Source: Gossypium raimondii (Eukaryota; Streptophyta; Magnoliopsida; Malvales; Malvaceae). From it: DNA of 64,000 nt. The DNA lies in the NCBI RefSeq assembly GCF_025698545.1, contig NC_068577.1:41805250-41869249 (forward strand), given 5' to 3'. Below are positions 12,220 to 24,935 of this stretch, in pieces. The notes beneath the pieces are model-generated. The model ran no database searches, was not told where the DNA came from, and saw only the letters and a program-made list of their open reading frames with translations. How positions within the stretch are numbered: position 1 is the stretch's first letter; each line of letters opens with the position of its first letter. The translations under genes were made by a program, and so were the position numbers.

Positions 12220-13215
12220 CGTGACAGTCCAAATGAGTTTCCCTGGCGAATCTTATTTCCCTGGCGTTGTAGCGGAGCAGATTGAAACCACGACGGCGAA
12301 TCTTATCTTCTTGGCGTTAAGGCTTGGATTAGCTGAAGTGGAGCGGATTGAAGCTGTAGACAGCGAATTCTATCTCTTTGGCATTACAGTGGAGCAGATT
12401 GAAACCACGACGGTGAATCTTACTCCCCTGGCGGTGTAGTGGAACAGATTGAAGCTACAACGGTGAATTTTGTTTTCCCAACATTGCAATTTAAAAGACT
12501 GAAGATGGCGAATCTTATCTCCCTGAAGTTGCAGTGGAGCAGATTAAAGCCAATAATTCTATCTCCCTAAAGTCGTAGTGGAGCGGATTAAAATAACAGA
12601 TCTTATCTCTCTGAAGTTGTAGAGAGCAGATCGCATCTAGTCTTATCTCCCTGAAGTTGCAATGGAGCAGACTAAGTAAGCAAGCCTTATCCTCCTGAAT
12701 TTGTAGTGAGGCAGACTGAAGATGGCGAATCTTATCTCCCTGAAGTTGCAGTGGAGCAGGTTAAAGCCAATAATCCTATCTCCTTGAAATTGCAGTGGAG
12801 TGGATTAAAATCACAGATCTTATCTCTCTGAAGTTGCAGAGAGCAGATCGCATCGGGTCTTATCTCCCTGAAGTTGTAGTGGAGCAGACCCAAGAAAGCG
12901 AGTCTTATCTCCCTGAAGTTGCAATGGAGCAGACTCAAGAAATCAAGTCTTATCCCCCTGAAATTGCAGTGGGGCAGACTAAATAAACAAATCTCATCTC
13001 CCTAAAGTTGTAGTGGAGTGGATTAGAATCTCTCTGAAATTACAGTAGAGCAAATCGCATCAAATTTATCTTTAAAGTTGCAGCAGATCAAGTTGAAGCT
13101 ATAAGTCTTATCTCCCTAGAGTTGCAGTGGAGCAGATTAAAGATAATAAATTTTGAAAAACTACAACGTGCAAATCCTATCTCCCTGGCATTGCAGTGGA
13201 GTAGGTTGAAGCATT
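12220..13215 (+). repeat. Minisatellite array in gypsy 3' spacer (copy B)
   Basis: Same family of roughly 50 bp units as 2870-3845, here with many CTCCCTGAAGTTGCAGTGGA variants. Copies A and B also share one odd unit, GGCGTTAAGGCTTGGATTAG (3067 and 12312), which shows common descent. The upstream coding part of this element is absent: the array starts abruptly at about 12230. Confidence 0.85.
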
Positions 13216-13350
13216 AGTTCCTATACCTCTGAAGATGCAGTAGGAAGCAATGAGGCTATTTAAAGAAGAAGAAGAGCGCTAAAGTCTAGCACGACCAGGC
13301 AAAATTGGTCATTTCTAAAGTCTTTACTCCGTTCTCGTTACACGATAATG

Positions 13351-13366
13351 AGCAAAGAGGGGCAGC
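13351..13366 (+). promoter_or_regulatory. Polypurine tract of gypsy copy B
   Basis: AGCAAAGAGGGGCAGC sits immediately before TGTAATAGGC, the LTR start, matching the arrangement in copy A. Confidence 0.7.
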
Positions 13367-15445
13367 TGTAATAGGCCAATTTAGCCCAGGCTCATAAAAA
13401 AAATAATAAACCCAAAATAATAAAACAAAATCCAAAATTATATCATTTGGCCCGATCGGGATGGCCCATTACTTGAAAAGGTTGAAGGTCTATCTACAAG
13501 CTTGATGCATACGTAAACATAATCTTCAAGGATATGCAATCTTAGATATGATATGTAATCTTAGATATGATATGCAATCTTAGATATGATATGCAATCTT
13601 AGAAGATGTGATTTTGTAATTTTAGAGATTTAATTTGTAGATACCTTTTAATCTTAGCCGTTGATGTAATTAATCTGTATCGTTGGATTTGGGGAGGCTC
13701 AACTATAAATAGATGTCTCTCCCTTCATTGTAAAGGACGGAAGTGGGGAGTAATAATAATTCTTAAGAGTATTTACTCAAATTTCTCTCTCTTTTGCGTT
13801 CTTATTTTGTTGATTTGTGTATAATTTATTTATTGATTTGTATATTGTTGATTTCAAATCTCTTTTTCCCTTATTATTAATTTTCAAATTTATTATTTTC
13901 AAATTTGTTTACATTTTATTTGGCCTTATTTTTTTATTTTATACTCTTTGTTTTAAATTCATTGGTCTTTGATCATTGATGCTATTTAATCCTCTATTTG
14001 TTATTTTAGTTTTTTATTATTAAATTAATTATTTTAATATTATTAATTCTATTATGTGGCATCATTTATCTTGTATCATCATCATCATCATTATTATTAT
14101 TTATTATTTATTATTTATTTATTTATTTATTCATGCATGCATCGTTTTTATGTAATATATATATTGTTTTATATATAGTATACGTATGCTTATATATATT
14201 TTATACATATGTTTTTATTTTTATTTTACTTCCCAACTTTTATATGCATATATATACTTTTATATTTAGTTTCAAATTTTTTTACTTTTGTATATATGTA
14301 CATGTATGTATTTATATATTTTTCTAATGAATATTTATATATATATACACATGTCTATGTTTTTTATTTGCTTAAATACAAACTTATATTTTCAACACAT
14401 ATGTTATAATATATATATGTGTATATTTATATATTTTTCTTTATTTTCATAAATGCATTATATATATTTTGTTATAAATTCTATAGTCCAAAATTTTATA
14501 TGTAAACTCATGTGTATGTCTTTTATTCTTTATAATTTCATGTATATATTTTGTACCTTGTTTTCTCTTTATATTTTTTGTTTATTTCCTTCATTTGCTT
14601 ATTGATTTATGTTTTCATTTATATTTTGTTCATTTGATACTTTACATGTCGTTTTTTTATGTACATTAATTTCGTTTATTTCTATACCATTGTTGTATTT
14701 ATTATTGCATTTTACACTTAATGTAGCATTACATCATTTTTTTTACTCGATTTTAAATTTTCAAAATTGAGATAATACTCGTATTTAGGATTTTCAAGGA
14801 AATTGAGCACTAACGTATTGGGTTCCAATTTTCTTCGTTAAATCTAACAATCGAGAATTGCTCATTACTCAAAAAATAAAATGAAAAGCTTGTTGTCGAG
14901 AATTTAATATGTTGTATCCTAACGTATTGGATGTGATGTATTGATTTTTCGAGACAAAGATTTTTTATAACAAAGGAAATATTCCAAGTTTAGGATTTTG
15001 AGAAATTGTGCCCTAACGTATTGGGCCGCGATTTCTTTATAAATCTTAAACAAATGAATATTCTTTTAAATTTTATTACACGAGTATTTTGGACTAATTC
15101 ATTTTTGAGGAATTAGAATGTCGTGCCCTAACGCATTGGGTGTGACATTTTCTTTCTCCGAAATAACGTTTTTTAAGTTTTTATTAAGGATCATATTTTT
15201 AAATTTTCGACATTAAGGCACTAATTAATTAACTAGGTACCAATTTTGGGCGTTACGAGGGTGCTAATCCTTCCTCGTACGTAACCGACTCTCGGATCCA
15301 TTTTTCTAAAACTCGTAGACCAAAGCTATTTTTTAGGTGATCCAATCACACCTCAATAAAAGATTGGTGGCGACTCTCAATTTTTGTTTTTTTTTAAGTC
15401 GACAACTTATTTATATTTTTTTCCAAAATAAAAATGGTTTCGACA
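13367..15445 (+). repeat. 3' LTR of truncated Ty3/gypsy element, copy B
   Basis: A 2079 bp LTR from TGTAATAGGC to GGTTTCGACA. It has four tandem copies of a 19 bp unit (ATGCAATCTTAGATATGAT type, 13534-13605), a clear TATA box at 13704, TATA-rich simple sequence at 14090-14550, and the GGGCGTTACGAGGGTGCTAA block near 15250. No matching 5' LTR or pol lies upstream, so only the 3' end of the element is present. Confidence 0.75.
13704..13711 (+). promoter_or_regulatory. TATA box in gypsy LTR copy B
   Basis: CTATAAATAGATG is a good plant TATA box, about 340 bp into the LTR. It marks the likely retroelement promoter (U3/R boundary). Copy A has only a weaker ATATAAGG at the comparable place. Confidence 0.55.
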
Positions 15446-16218
15446 CTTTTTTATTATTATTGTCACCTTAATCTGAAATTTTAAGTAATTGTACTTGTTG
15501 TGAGATGAATTTAACAACCTTTTATTGTAAGCATAGATATAAATTTTAATTAAAAAATTAAGAATTAAATAAAAAATGCTCATATTATAGACTTTGTTAT
15601 TTGAATTTAACACATTTTATTAAAGCGGTATTTATGTTACTTTTTCGTCTAACTAGGTATTTATATTGTATATTTTAGTATCTAATGTTAACAATGTTAA
15701 CTCTTTTGTGTTTAGTTTTGATTTTAGGGTTAACTTAATAAAAATAATGATTCATATTATTAGGTTTGACTTTTATTATTTTATTAATAAAATAAATTTA
15801 ATATTATTTGTTGTTAAATACTATCTGATTTTCGCAGCACTTACTATTCCCTTTCTTTTAACTTACATTTTTACAAATAAATAAATTAAATTAAAACATA
15901 TGATAATAAAATTTATATTAATATTTACGGTTGTATATTCATTAAAATATAAGAAAATTGTAGTATGTGGAGTGGAAGTTGAGGATAATTTTGACTTTTC
16001 GAGTTGAGTTATGTGAGGTGAATAAAAAACCATGTAGAATATAGAAACACCTTTAATGCAATTTGGGTTTATTCCTGATAAAGTTGATGTCTTTGAATTT
16101 TTGAAATCAAATTCAAGTTTTATCATTGCTTAAATCACGTGTAGATTTTTAGTTCAATTTTATTCTAATTTAACTTTCACTATGTATAAACTTTATTTAA
16201 ATTAGTTCCGATTTAATT
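15446..16218. other. Intergenic AT-rich DNA
   Basis: Very AT-rich sequence. Short open frames on both strands show no family resemblance or codon-like composition. I see no gene or defined repeat. Confidence 0.5.
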
Positions 16219-17211
16219 GCTGGTGCTACCTGACACACCGATGGCATTGCCCCCAATGATGATCCATCATCGCCTTTAAAAAAACAAGTTTTTAGGTGTC
16301 TCACTGTGTTAGGCGGCACCAGTATATGTTTTTCAAAATAGGAGTATACAAGGAGGAAAAAAAAAGAAAAAAAAATATTTTTTAAATAGGTGTTGCTGAT
16401 GTGTCAGGCGGCACCAGTAAATTTAAAAAATAAAACATTTATTTTGGTGCCACCAATATGGTGGAAATTTTTAGAAAAAAAAAAGCTAAAAAAAAAACAA
16501 TTGAAATAGAAAAAATTAAATTAAAAGGGGAAGCCCATGACCGATGCTTGTTGCATTGGCGATTCTTGTTTTCTTGGCTTATCAGTACTTCCATCAATGG
16601 ATTAAAAAATTTAAAAAAGAAAAACTAAACACAAATAATCTTAAATGAAATGAGAGTGGGAAAGAAAGAGATATGAGAAAAAGATAGAGGGAACGTCAAA
16701 AATGGGAAAGGAAAAGAGAGTAAAAGATACGAAAAATAGATATATAAAAAGGAAATTTCCTCTCTCGTCCCTCTATCTTTCTCTCATATTTGTTTCTTTT
16801 CCATTATTATCTTGTCTAAGATTATTTGTATTTAGTTTTCTTTTCTTGAGTTTTTCAATCTATTAATGGTGGTATTGGCAAGCCAAGAAAATAAGAACCA
16901 CCTATGAAGCAAGCATCGCTCACGGATTTCCTTTTTTATTTTTATTTTTCTATTTCAACTATTTTTTTTCTAGCTTTTTTTTTTCACTTGAATTTTCTCT
17001 AAAAATTTCCACCAGTGCCGCATGACACACCAACGACACCCATTAAAATAATATTTTTTCTTCTTAGATACTCGTATTTTTAACAGGTATTTTGAAAAAT
17101 ATATATAGGTGCCGCCTGACATAGTGGCAACGCCTAATTTTTTTTAAAATAAAGTGATGATTGGGTCATAATTGAGAGACGGTACCATCGGTGTGTCAGG
17201 TGGCACCGACA
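16219..17211. mobile_element. Fold-back element or long inverted repeat, about 1 kb
   Basis: The left arm (about 16219-16695) and right arm (about 16765-17211) are imperfect reverse complements with a loop of about 70 bp. Matching pairs include TACCTGACACACCGATGG (16227) with the complement of CCATCGGTGTGTCAGGTGG (17185), TTAGGCGGCACC (16309) with GGTGCCGCCTGACA (17107), GTGGAAATTTTTAG (16459) with CTAAAAATTTCCAC (17000), and GATAGAGGGA (16684) with TCCCTCTATC (16768). No coding sequence is present. Fold-back/MITE-type transposon or local inverted duplication are both possible, and flanking target duplications were not clear. Confidence 0.75.
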
Positions 17212-18507
17212 ATCACTGTTGAGATCATGTTATTTACGTATATGACTTTTACCTTAAGTCATTTTCATAATTAATGAATTAAAAAGGGTTATTTTTTTTT
17301 AAAAAGACAATTTTTTTAATATTGATTTTAGTTATAATTATTTAAATGTATTAATTTTATAATTATAATTCTAGTTTCAAGAAAATCAAATTGAGCACGT
17401 TAATAACGTGGCAACCATGGCTTATCCATAAAATCTGGCAATGCATTGTAAGTTCACCATATGTTTCATATTGATCATCCTCTGACCCAATACGCGTTTG
17501 CCATCACACGCATTCTTTGACTAAAATTATATATTAATTTTTTTAATATTACATAATTTTGAAATTTTATCAATTTTATTTATATATATTTAGAATTTTT
17601 ATAACCTTTTGAATATCTTTTGTCACATTATCCTATAATTCCATGACATTACAACACGTGGGCATATAATTTAATAATTATATAAAGGCATTAAGAAAAT
17701 GCAAAAAAAATAAATTAAGTCCTATATTAATTTCGCACTCAATTGTGTCACTTGTGTTAATTAAAATAATTAATTAAGTTTTTTGTTAACATAATTCATT
17801 GTTAGTAATGTTGACTGTTAAAATAAATTGATGAATCAATCAAATTTTGACATGTGACAATTTCTAGTTTAATATAATATTTTCAATAAGAAATCATAAA
17901 AATTAATAAAATATAATAAAAATATATTGAAATTATTAAAATTGACACAAAATTATAAAAACTATATATTATAAAAATATAATAAATTCTAATAAATTTT
18001 AAAATTAATAAAACAAATTTAAAATATATAAAATTTTACAAAACGTAAAAGAAATTATTAAAACTTATAAAATTATTAAAAATATAAAATATAAAAATTA
18101 TTAAAAAATATATTTAAAATATTTTAATTCTATAAAAACTTAAAAAACTAATAAACAATATAAAAATATTAAAATTATAAAAATCATTTAAACCCTTAAA
18201 ATCATAATGAACACATGACCTCACGCTAATCGTTGGGTAATGAAATAGTTATCACATTGTTAGTATAATTTCCATGTTAAATAAAATGTTCTCGATATGC
18301 CACAAATAAAATGATAATTGTGGGATCCTCTCCTTTATTGATAATTTTTTTAAATTTTATCTCCAATTTTTAATTAGAGTACAATAGTTTGGATTTGAAA
18401 ATTGTTTGCTAAGTATTGTATGATATAAATGATTTTTAGTATAATTAGATATTGTCAAATCAAAGTTTCATTATCTAACTATTAACGTATGTTAGAATGA
18501 AATATTT
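17212..18507. other. Intergenic, AT simple sequence
   Basis: No gene. 17870-18200 is dense AAAATTATTAAAATATAAAA-type low-complexity sequence. Confidence 0.5.
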
Positions 18508-18745
18508 TGACCAAGGTTTTTAGAACCAAACCAGTGGTCGAACCGTTTAGGCCACCGATTAGTCAGTTCGATTAGTCCATCCAATTCAATTAAATAAAAC
18601 ACAAAAATAAAAATATTTAAAAAATAAAAAAATTGGTTCAATCGCTTGATTCCCAGGTCAACCAATTTAATGGCTTTCTTCGGACCGATACACTTGTTGA
18701 TTTCAGACTAATTGGTTCGGCTGACCTACTGATCCGATCCGGTTC
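18508..18745. repeat. Dispersed MITE-like repeat (copy 1 of 3)
   Basis: Begins CCAAGGTTTTTAGAACC and is rich in GGTTCGA/GGTTCAA-type words with an AT-rich centre. Diverged relatives lie at 28195-28440 (ending GAAAACCTTGC, the inverse of this start) and 60600-60765. No coding capacity. Confidence 0.45.
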
Positions 18746-19860
18746 AAGTTTTTATTTTTTATAATTTATTAGAATTTAAAAATATTTATAAGGTTTTATT
18801 ATTTTATTATAAGTTTTATAAGTTTATTTAAAAATAATTTTAATATTTAGAAAATTTCCTATTTTTATAACTTTTTTCTGATTTTTTAATATATTTATGA
18901 GAAAATATTAAATTAGACCAAAAGCTGCCATCTACACCATCTGATTCGTCCGTCAATTTATTTTAACGGTCAATTTAGTCAATGACAAAAATCGTTAATG
19001 GAGGGGCTTAATTGACTTTTTTGTTAACGATAGGGACTTAACTGTATACAAATTTAATACAAAGATTACATTTTTTATTGTTTGAGGGGGCTTATGGGGT
19101 CAAATTTTTTAACAAAATTAGTTAGCATAGTCTTAAATAGTTTCAATGGTACATGGGTTTTACTATCCTCCATTATTTTTAGATGGAGTAAACTATTCTA
19201 AGCCTTGTTGTATATTTATTCCTAAATAATTTTTTAAGTTATGTTTCGATCAAGATTTTTAAAATTTTGAAAATTTTCACAACGTTAACATTAGTATTGG
19301 TGAATATTTCATGAAATTTAATAAGTTCAAAATAATTATATTAAAAATAAATAATAAATAATATTATTATTTGACTCGATTTCAAAGTCTCGAAAATCTG
19401 AGAATCATATGGAAGTGAAATTTGGAAATTTAAAAAGTTAATAAACTATTTGGAGAAACTTCACTAAAGATAATTCTTGAGTTCTATTTTGAGTTGTATT
19501 GCGAGTCGTGTTTTTCATTGTCAAACTGAGTCTTTTATAGAGGGCTTTTACCTCTTTATAACGTTTTTCTTGGGAAATTTTATCCCTTACATTATTATTA
19601 AGATTACACAATTATTATTTTCAGTACTATTATTACAATTATAGAGAATTATTACAATTGCTCTGAATTACAAAACTTTTATACGGAATCTCTATTGTAT
19701 CTTCATCTTTTTTTTCTTTTGAGAGGATTTTTGTAGAGAATTGTTACTATTCAATTTTGTTTTTTCTTTGCAGAGAATCTTTATTGTTTACCTCAGTCTT
19801 TTCTTTGCAGAAAACCACTCCTGTTCATCTCCATCTTTTCTAACCTATTCAATTTCAATT
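18746..19860. other. Intergenic, no gene seen
   Basis: AT-rich DNA. Repeated TTTGCAGAGAATC-type words between 19720 and 19810 hint at a decayed repeat. Nothing firm. Confidence 0.4.
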
Positions 19861-19985
19861 AGAAACAATAGTCCTTTTTGACACAGGAGCAGATCAAAAT
19901 TGTATAAGAGAAGGCATAATTCCAATAAAATACTATGACAAAACACTAAAATCTTTTAAAGCTATAAATGGTAAAAAGTTTAAAA
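19861..19985 (+). pseudogene. Retroviral-type aspartic protease scrap, pararetrovirus-like
   Basis: About 40 codons in one + frame carry an FDTGAD motif, the aspartic protease active-site pattern, followed by an NCI..G.IP segment that resembles proteases of plant pararetroviruses (Caulimoviridae) and related retroelements. The frame ends at once afterwards and no polymerase follows. It is a short, non-functional relic. A gypsy-type origin is the alternative. Confidence 0.4.
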
Positions 19986-21249
19986 TGTTGGATCTAGTGC
20001 TCTAAGTGTAGTATATTTGTTTGTAAATTTGTAATTTTTTCGAATAGATTGGTTAATAAAATAATTCATGAATTACATTAATTTACTTTGTATAATGTCC
20101 TCATGTGGTTTTTGCATGTAAAGCAAAATAGAAGCAAATATTGACACACTGGTTGTCTAATGCTTAAACTAGTATTACACGATATTATGTGGTCAGATCG
20201 TAATACGGAAATACAATTTATATTAGTAGATGAACTTAAACATGTCCTTAGTCTAATTGGAAATGAGTAAACTAATTGAAAGACTAATATGCCATCTATC
20301 AACTCCAATTGGGTATGTAACAACCCAATACTCACGGGTGTCGAAAAATACATTTTCGAGACTCCGTTTTCGTAAATTAGACTCGTAAATATAAGTTAGT
20401 CGTGTGATTAATCAGGTTTTAGTCAGGTGAATTTGCATAAATTATAGATTAAAGAAAATTTAAGGGACCAAAGAAGCAGTTATGCCATTGGCATTAAATG
20501 AGGCCACATAAAATTTAAAACATGTGAAAATTTATTATATATATTATAAAATAAACCTTAAATGTTAAGTAAATATATTATAATAAAATAAAATAAAAGG
20601 AAAAGAAAGAAAGGACAAACAAAATAGAAGGGAAAAAGAAAGAAAAAGGAAAGAAAAAGAGAAAGACCAAAGCTAGGGGTTTGAAAGTTTCAAGTTCAAT
20701 TGGTTAGTCAATTTAATTCATTTTCTTGTAATTTTTATGTTTTTGGAATCTCGTGTTAAATACTACCGGACTCATGTCGAAATTTTAGAAATTATTGAGT
20801 TTTTAAGTGTTTTCTATGTTGAATAATTTTAGTATTAGAGATTAAATTGATAGATTTTAAGTTAGAAATGAAAAGATTGAATTGTAGAATAAATTATAAA
20901 TTTTGAGTAATAGGGACTAGATTGTAAAAATTCAAAAATTAGGGATTTAATTGAGATTAGAGAGTTAAATTTAGTTTAAAGTAGAATTTGTATGAAAATA
21001 TAAGATTAATTGTGAATAAAATAATGTTAGTCTCGGTTTAGGGACTAAATTGAAATTTAGGCAAATATTGAGAAAAAATTGAAATATTCAATATGAAATT
21101 GAATTGTGTTGTATTGATGATTTTTAATTGTTTTAATTCTGTAGCTGACGTCGTACCGAAAACCTTGACTAAATAGGGAAAAGATAAAGTCGACGAGGAA
21201 TAGCTCGAAATTTCCGGTTTGTATTTCTATAATCCGAACTTAATTATTT

Positions 21250-24200
21250 TGTAACACCCCCTACCCGTATCCATTGTCGGAATAGGGCACGGGGCATTAC
21301 CGGAGTTTACTGAACATTTTCAATAATTCTGAATCATTTATTATTCATATTCTGAAAATAATCATAACGTCCCTCTATTGGGCTCTCGAAGCCCAAAACA
21401 TTTATTAGGAACCTACTGGGATTAAATCGGAATCATAGGGAATTTTTGGCAGAATCCTAAATATATATATAGATTTTATTTTTTTTATTTCCGAATTAGG
21501 TGCAGGGTTCATACGGGCATATCACATAACAAATCTTTTCATAAGAAATTGCATAACTGAAACCTTTCTACTCTTTCATAAGCTCAATTATATTTTTATC
21601 TAAGCATTACCATTCCAATGCACCTTATAATTAAACATATTATCATTCAACAGTAATTTGGCACTTGCCTAAACTTCAAGCAACAACATTGGTTAGCGTA
21701 CTTTAATATTGACAAACTTATTTTCTCGCCATGTCTCACTTAAATTTATTACTCGTCTTAATACACATAATTTTCCTTGTATCAACGTATCAAATATAGT
21801 CTCATATTTACATGTCATGATACATATCCTTTTCTTGTTGTTTCTTCTTAAATATTAATTATTCAATTCATTATGACAATATTTCATGTACCATAATTTT
21901 TTATAAGTTCAATGTATCTTTATTCCATGAGAGTTCATAATCTTGAATATGCATAATTATCGTGCAAGTTTCACATACATGTATTTTTCATGTCATATTT
22001 TAGTATATCAAATAATTATCATTTCTATGTATTTCAAGTTTAATTTCATGGTTTTATGTACTTATCATTTTCTATTTTTATCCCGTTGAATTTCTCGGAA
22101 TTTCGATGGATTTTCAAGGGTACACTTTAGTGTACAAATTCGGATCCGTCAATTCATATTCATGTGCGCACATTTTTCAATTCAGAGAGCACACTCCCAC
22201 AAACCTCATTTCTTACAGCGGGATTATCAGTCCAGGCTAAATCCCCTGTAATATAAACTCATAAAGTATTGTCGGGATTATTAGTCCAGGCTAAATCCCC
22301 TGCAACGACAATTACTCTAATGAGCTTGGATTTGAATTACCAATCCAGGCTAAATTCAGACCCTAATTCGGATTACCCGTCCGGGTTAAATCTATTTTCC
22401 ACATATTCTTCGGGAGGGCTATATCAAGATCACCCGTCCGGGCTAGAGCTTTTTCACACATATTCTTCGGGAGGGCTATATCAGGATAGGATCACCCGTC
22501 CGGGCTAGATCCTTTTTACCGTCAATTCCTTTTCAAAGATCCATCGAATTTTCCTTCCATTCAACCAGGATTTTTTTTTCTTTTTATCAAATATATCAAT
22601 GTTTCATCAATAACATACATTTCAAGCATATAAGAATATAATTCAAGTTACACGAACTTATCGGGCTAAATTGCAGAAATATCAAAATTAAGGGACATTT
22701 TGATAATTTTGCAATTTTCTCGAATTTCCACCCAAATCTTGATCTAAATTAATATTTCATTTAATTTATTAATTTAAATGATAAAACAATTCATTTCATG
22801 CAATTTGGTCATTTTTACATTTTACAAAATTACCCTTAAAATTTTACTTTTATTCAATTTAGTCATTGAACCTAAAACATGTAAATTAGCTATTTTAAAA
22901 TAAACTCATATTATCTGAATATTCACATATATTATTTTCCTCCTCCTCCACTCCATTCCACATCCTTGATACATATATTACCACTATTTACTTGTTTATT
23001 CATAACAAGCCGTTCACTTGAGTTATAGTCACTAAATTAATTATATCTTAAGCTACAGAACTCTGAATTGAGATCCGTAAATTTTATCTAAAACTAGACT
23101 CACATATATTCTTACCATAAAATTTTCATAATTTTTGGTTTATCCAATAAGTTCAGTTTATTCTTTAAAGTCATCCTTGTTCTGCTATCTGACAGTCTTG
23201 ACCCTTCTTCATTAAAAAATAATTATCTCCTTGTACAGGATTTGAATGATGTTCTCGTTTGTTCCTTTTTAAAATAGACTTATTAAGGATTCTAATAATA
23301 TAAATTATAAGTCATAATAATTTTTGTACAATTTTTAATGATTTTCCAAATTTAGAACAGGGAACCCAAATTCATTCTGACCTTGTATCACAAAATTTAA
23401 TATATCTCATAATTTACAATTCCATTGATTTCATCGTTTCTTCTATGAGAAACTAGACTCAATAAGATTTAATTTCATATTTTTTAATCATCTAATTAAA
23501 TTTCCATGATTTATGGTGATTTTTCAAATTTAACCTACTGTGTCTGTCCAAAATTGTTTTAGTGCAAAATGTTGATTACTAAATTTATAACACCCTTATT
23601 CCCTTTCTCTATAGTATTTCCCATCCCTTTCTCTTATTTTTCTTTACTAAAATATCAAGAACATAGAACCTTATATAATAAAACCATACATTAACATCAA
23701 TTTCATACTTTTCAATAATATCAAACTCAAAATATATTGAAATCTTGATGTTCTTACCTTGATCTATTTATTTCAATCTTTAATTTGATTTTCTCTCTCC
23801 TCCAACCTCTATTTCTTGAATCTAACTTGATATTCTAGCTCCCCATAGCCTCCTTATCAATTTTCTCTCTTGATGGCTATGGAAATTTCTTTGAATTCTA
23901 AGTGAAAATGGTGAATTTTTGGTGTGAGGACCAAATTGTAAAGAAAGCAAAACTTTCTTTCTTTCTCTCTTCTTCTCACGTTGATGCATGGAAAAATGGT
24001 GGGATGATGGCTTCCATCTTTCTTTCCACACATATATATATACACTAAATAAAATAATAAAATATCATTAAGAAAAAAAATCAAATCAAAATATAATAAA
24101 CTAATATTTATTTATTTATTTGATCTAAAATATCTCCAACATCATCATTATTTTATAGTTTTCTCTCTCTTCTAATTGACCATTTTGCTCTTCTAAAATT

Positions 24201-24560
24201 CCATCCTTGAGTCATCACTTAATTTGGTAAAATTACAATTTGGTCCCTCATAATTCTTCATCTATTCAATTTGGTCCCAATTCGTCCATTTTCCTTAGGT
24301 TCTAGATTATTCCACCCTTAAAATATTTACACTATTGATCCTTCAACTTTTTCATATTTACATTTTAACCCCTCAAATTTTGAGTATTTACTATTGGGTA
24401 ACAAAACTTTTCTCACTTTTACAATTTAATCCTTTCTTGAATTAATATGTCATAATATACTTCCCAATGTTGTCATAACTCAAAATTCTCCTTTCTGTCA
24501 CTTTATTTCCTTACTATATCAAAAATAAGATCTTATTGTAAAAATTTTCGGGGTATTACA
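21250..24560 (-). repeat. Nested LTR unit (solo LTR) in opposite orientation
   Basis: Runs from TGTAACACCCCCTACCCG to CGGGGTATTACA. The ends are inverted (TGTAAYACCCC), and the left end is the complement of the outer unit's right end, so it probably reads on the minus strand. Flanking bases are TATTT and TATTA; alternatively TTAATTATT is present near both sides. The 3.3 kb contain no coding sequence but include a repeated GTCCGGGCTA block at 22215-22515. Confidence 0.55.
22215..22515. repeat. Short tandem array inside nested LTR
   Basis: Six diverged units of the form GGATTAYCAGTCCAGGCTAAAT or GATCACCCGTCCGGGCTAGA, spaced about 45-65 bp, some preceded by TTCGGGAGGGCTATATCA. The translated frame here is a by-product of the repeat. 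Confidence 0.65.
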
Positions 24561-24779
24561 TATTAATTATTGTATTTTGATTAAATGTTTATGGTAAGTG
24601 ATTGAGGTGAGTATTTAGCATTTTGATATTGAATTGAATTTATATGTATATGTGATTATATGAAAAATTGATATTGGATATTGATTGTTTTTGAATTGTG
24701 AGTTTCAACCCTATTAACTGTATCGGGCTGAGTCGAATATAGATGACATGCTATAGGATTGGAAGATTTCATGGATTTC

Positions 24780-24935
24780 TTCGACTTCGAGTCGATGAGA
24801 CACTGGGTGTCAATTTACTACTTCAGATTAATTCGATGAGGCACTAGGTGCCAATTTACTTCGGTTTAGCCGATGAGACATTGGGTGTCAAATTATTACT
24901 TCAAATTATCTTATGAGGCACTGGGTGCCAAACTG
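24780..24935. repeat. Short tandem array inside outer LTR
   Basis: Four units with GATGAGRCAYTGGGTGYCAA followed by ATTTACT or ATTACTTC, about 45 bp apart. Located after the nested insertion, within the right part of the outer LTR. Confidence 0.6.

Noticed and set aside
12221..12986. Overlapping open frames on both strands with repeated residues
   Set aside because: By-products of the 50 bp minisatellite, which happens to lack stops in some frames.
14133..14409. Two overlapping frames rich in Tyr/Phe/Ile
   Set aside because: Same cause: AT simple sequence in LTR copy B.
22269..22508. 79-residue frame with repeated Ser-Gly-Leu units
   Set aside because: Translation of the GTCCGGGCTA tandem modules; repeats and not a protein domain.
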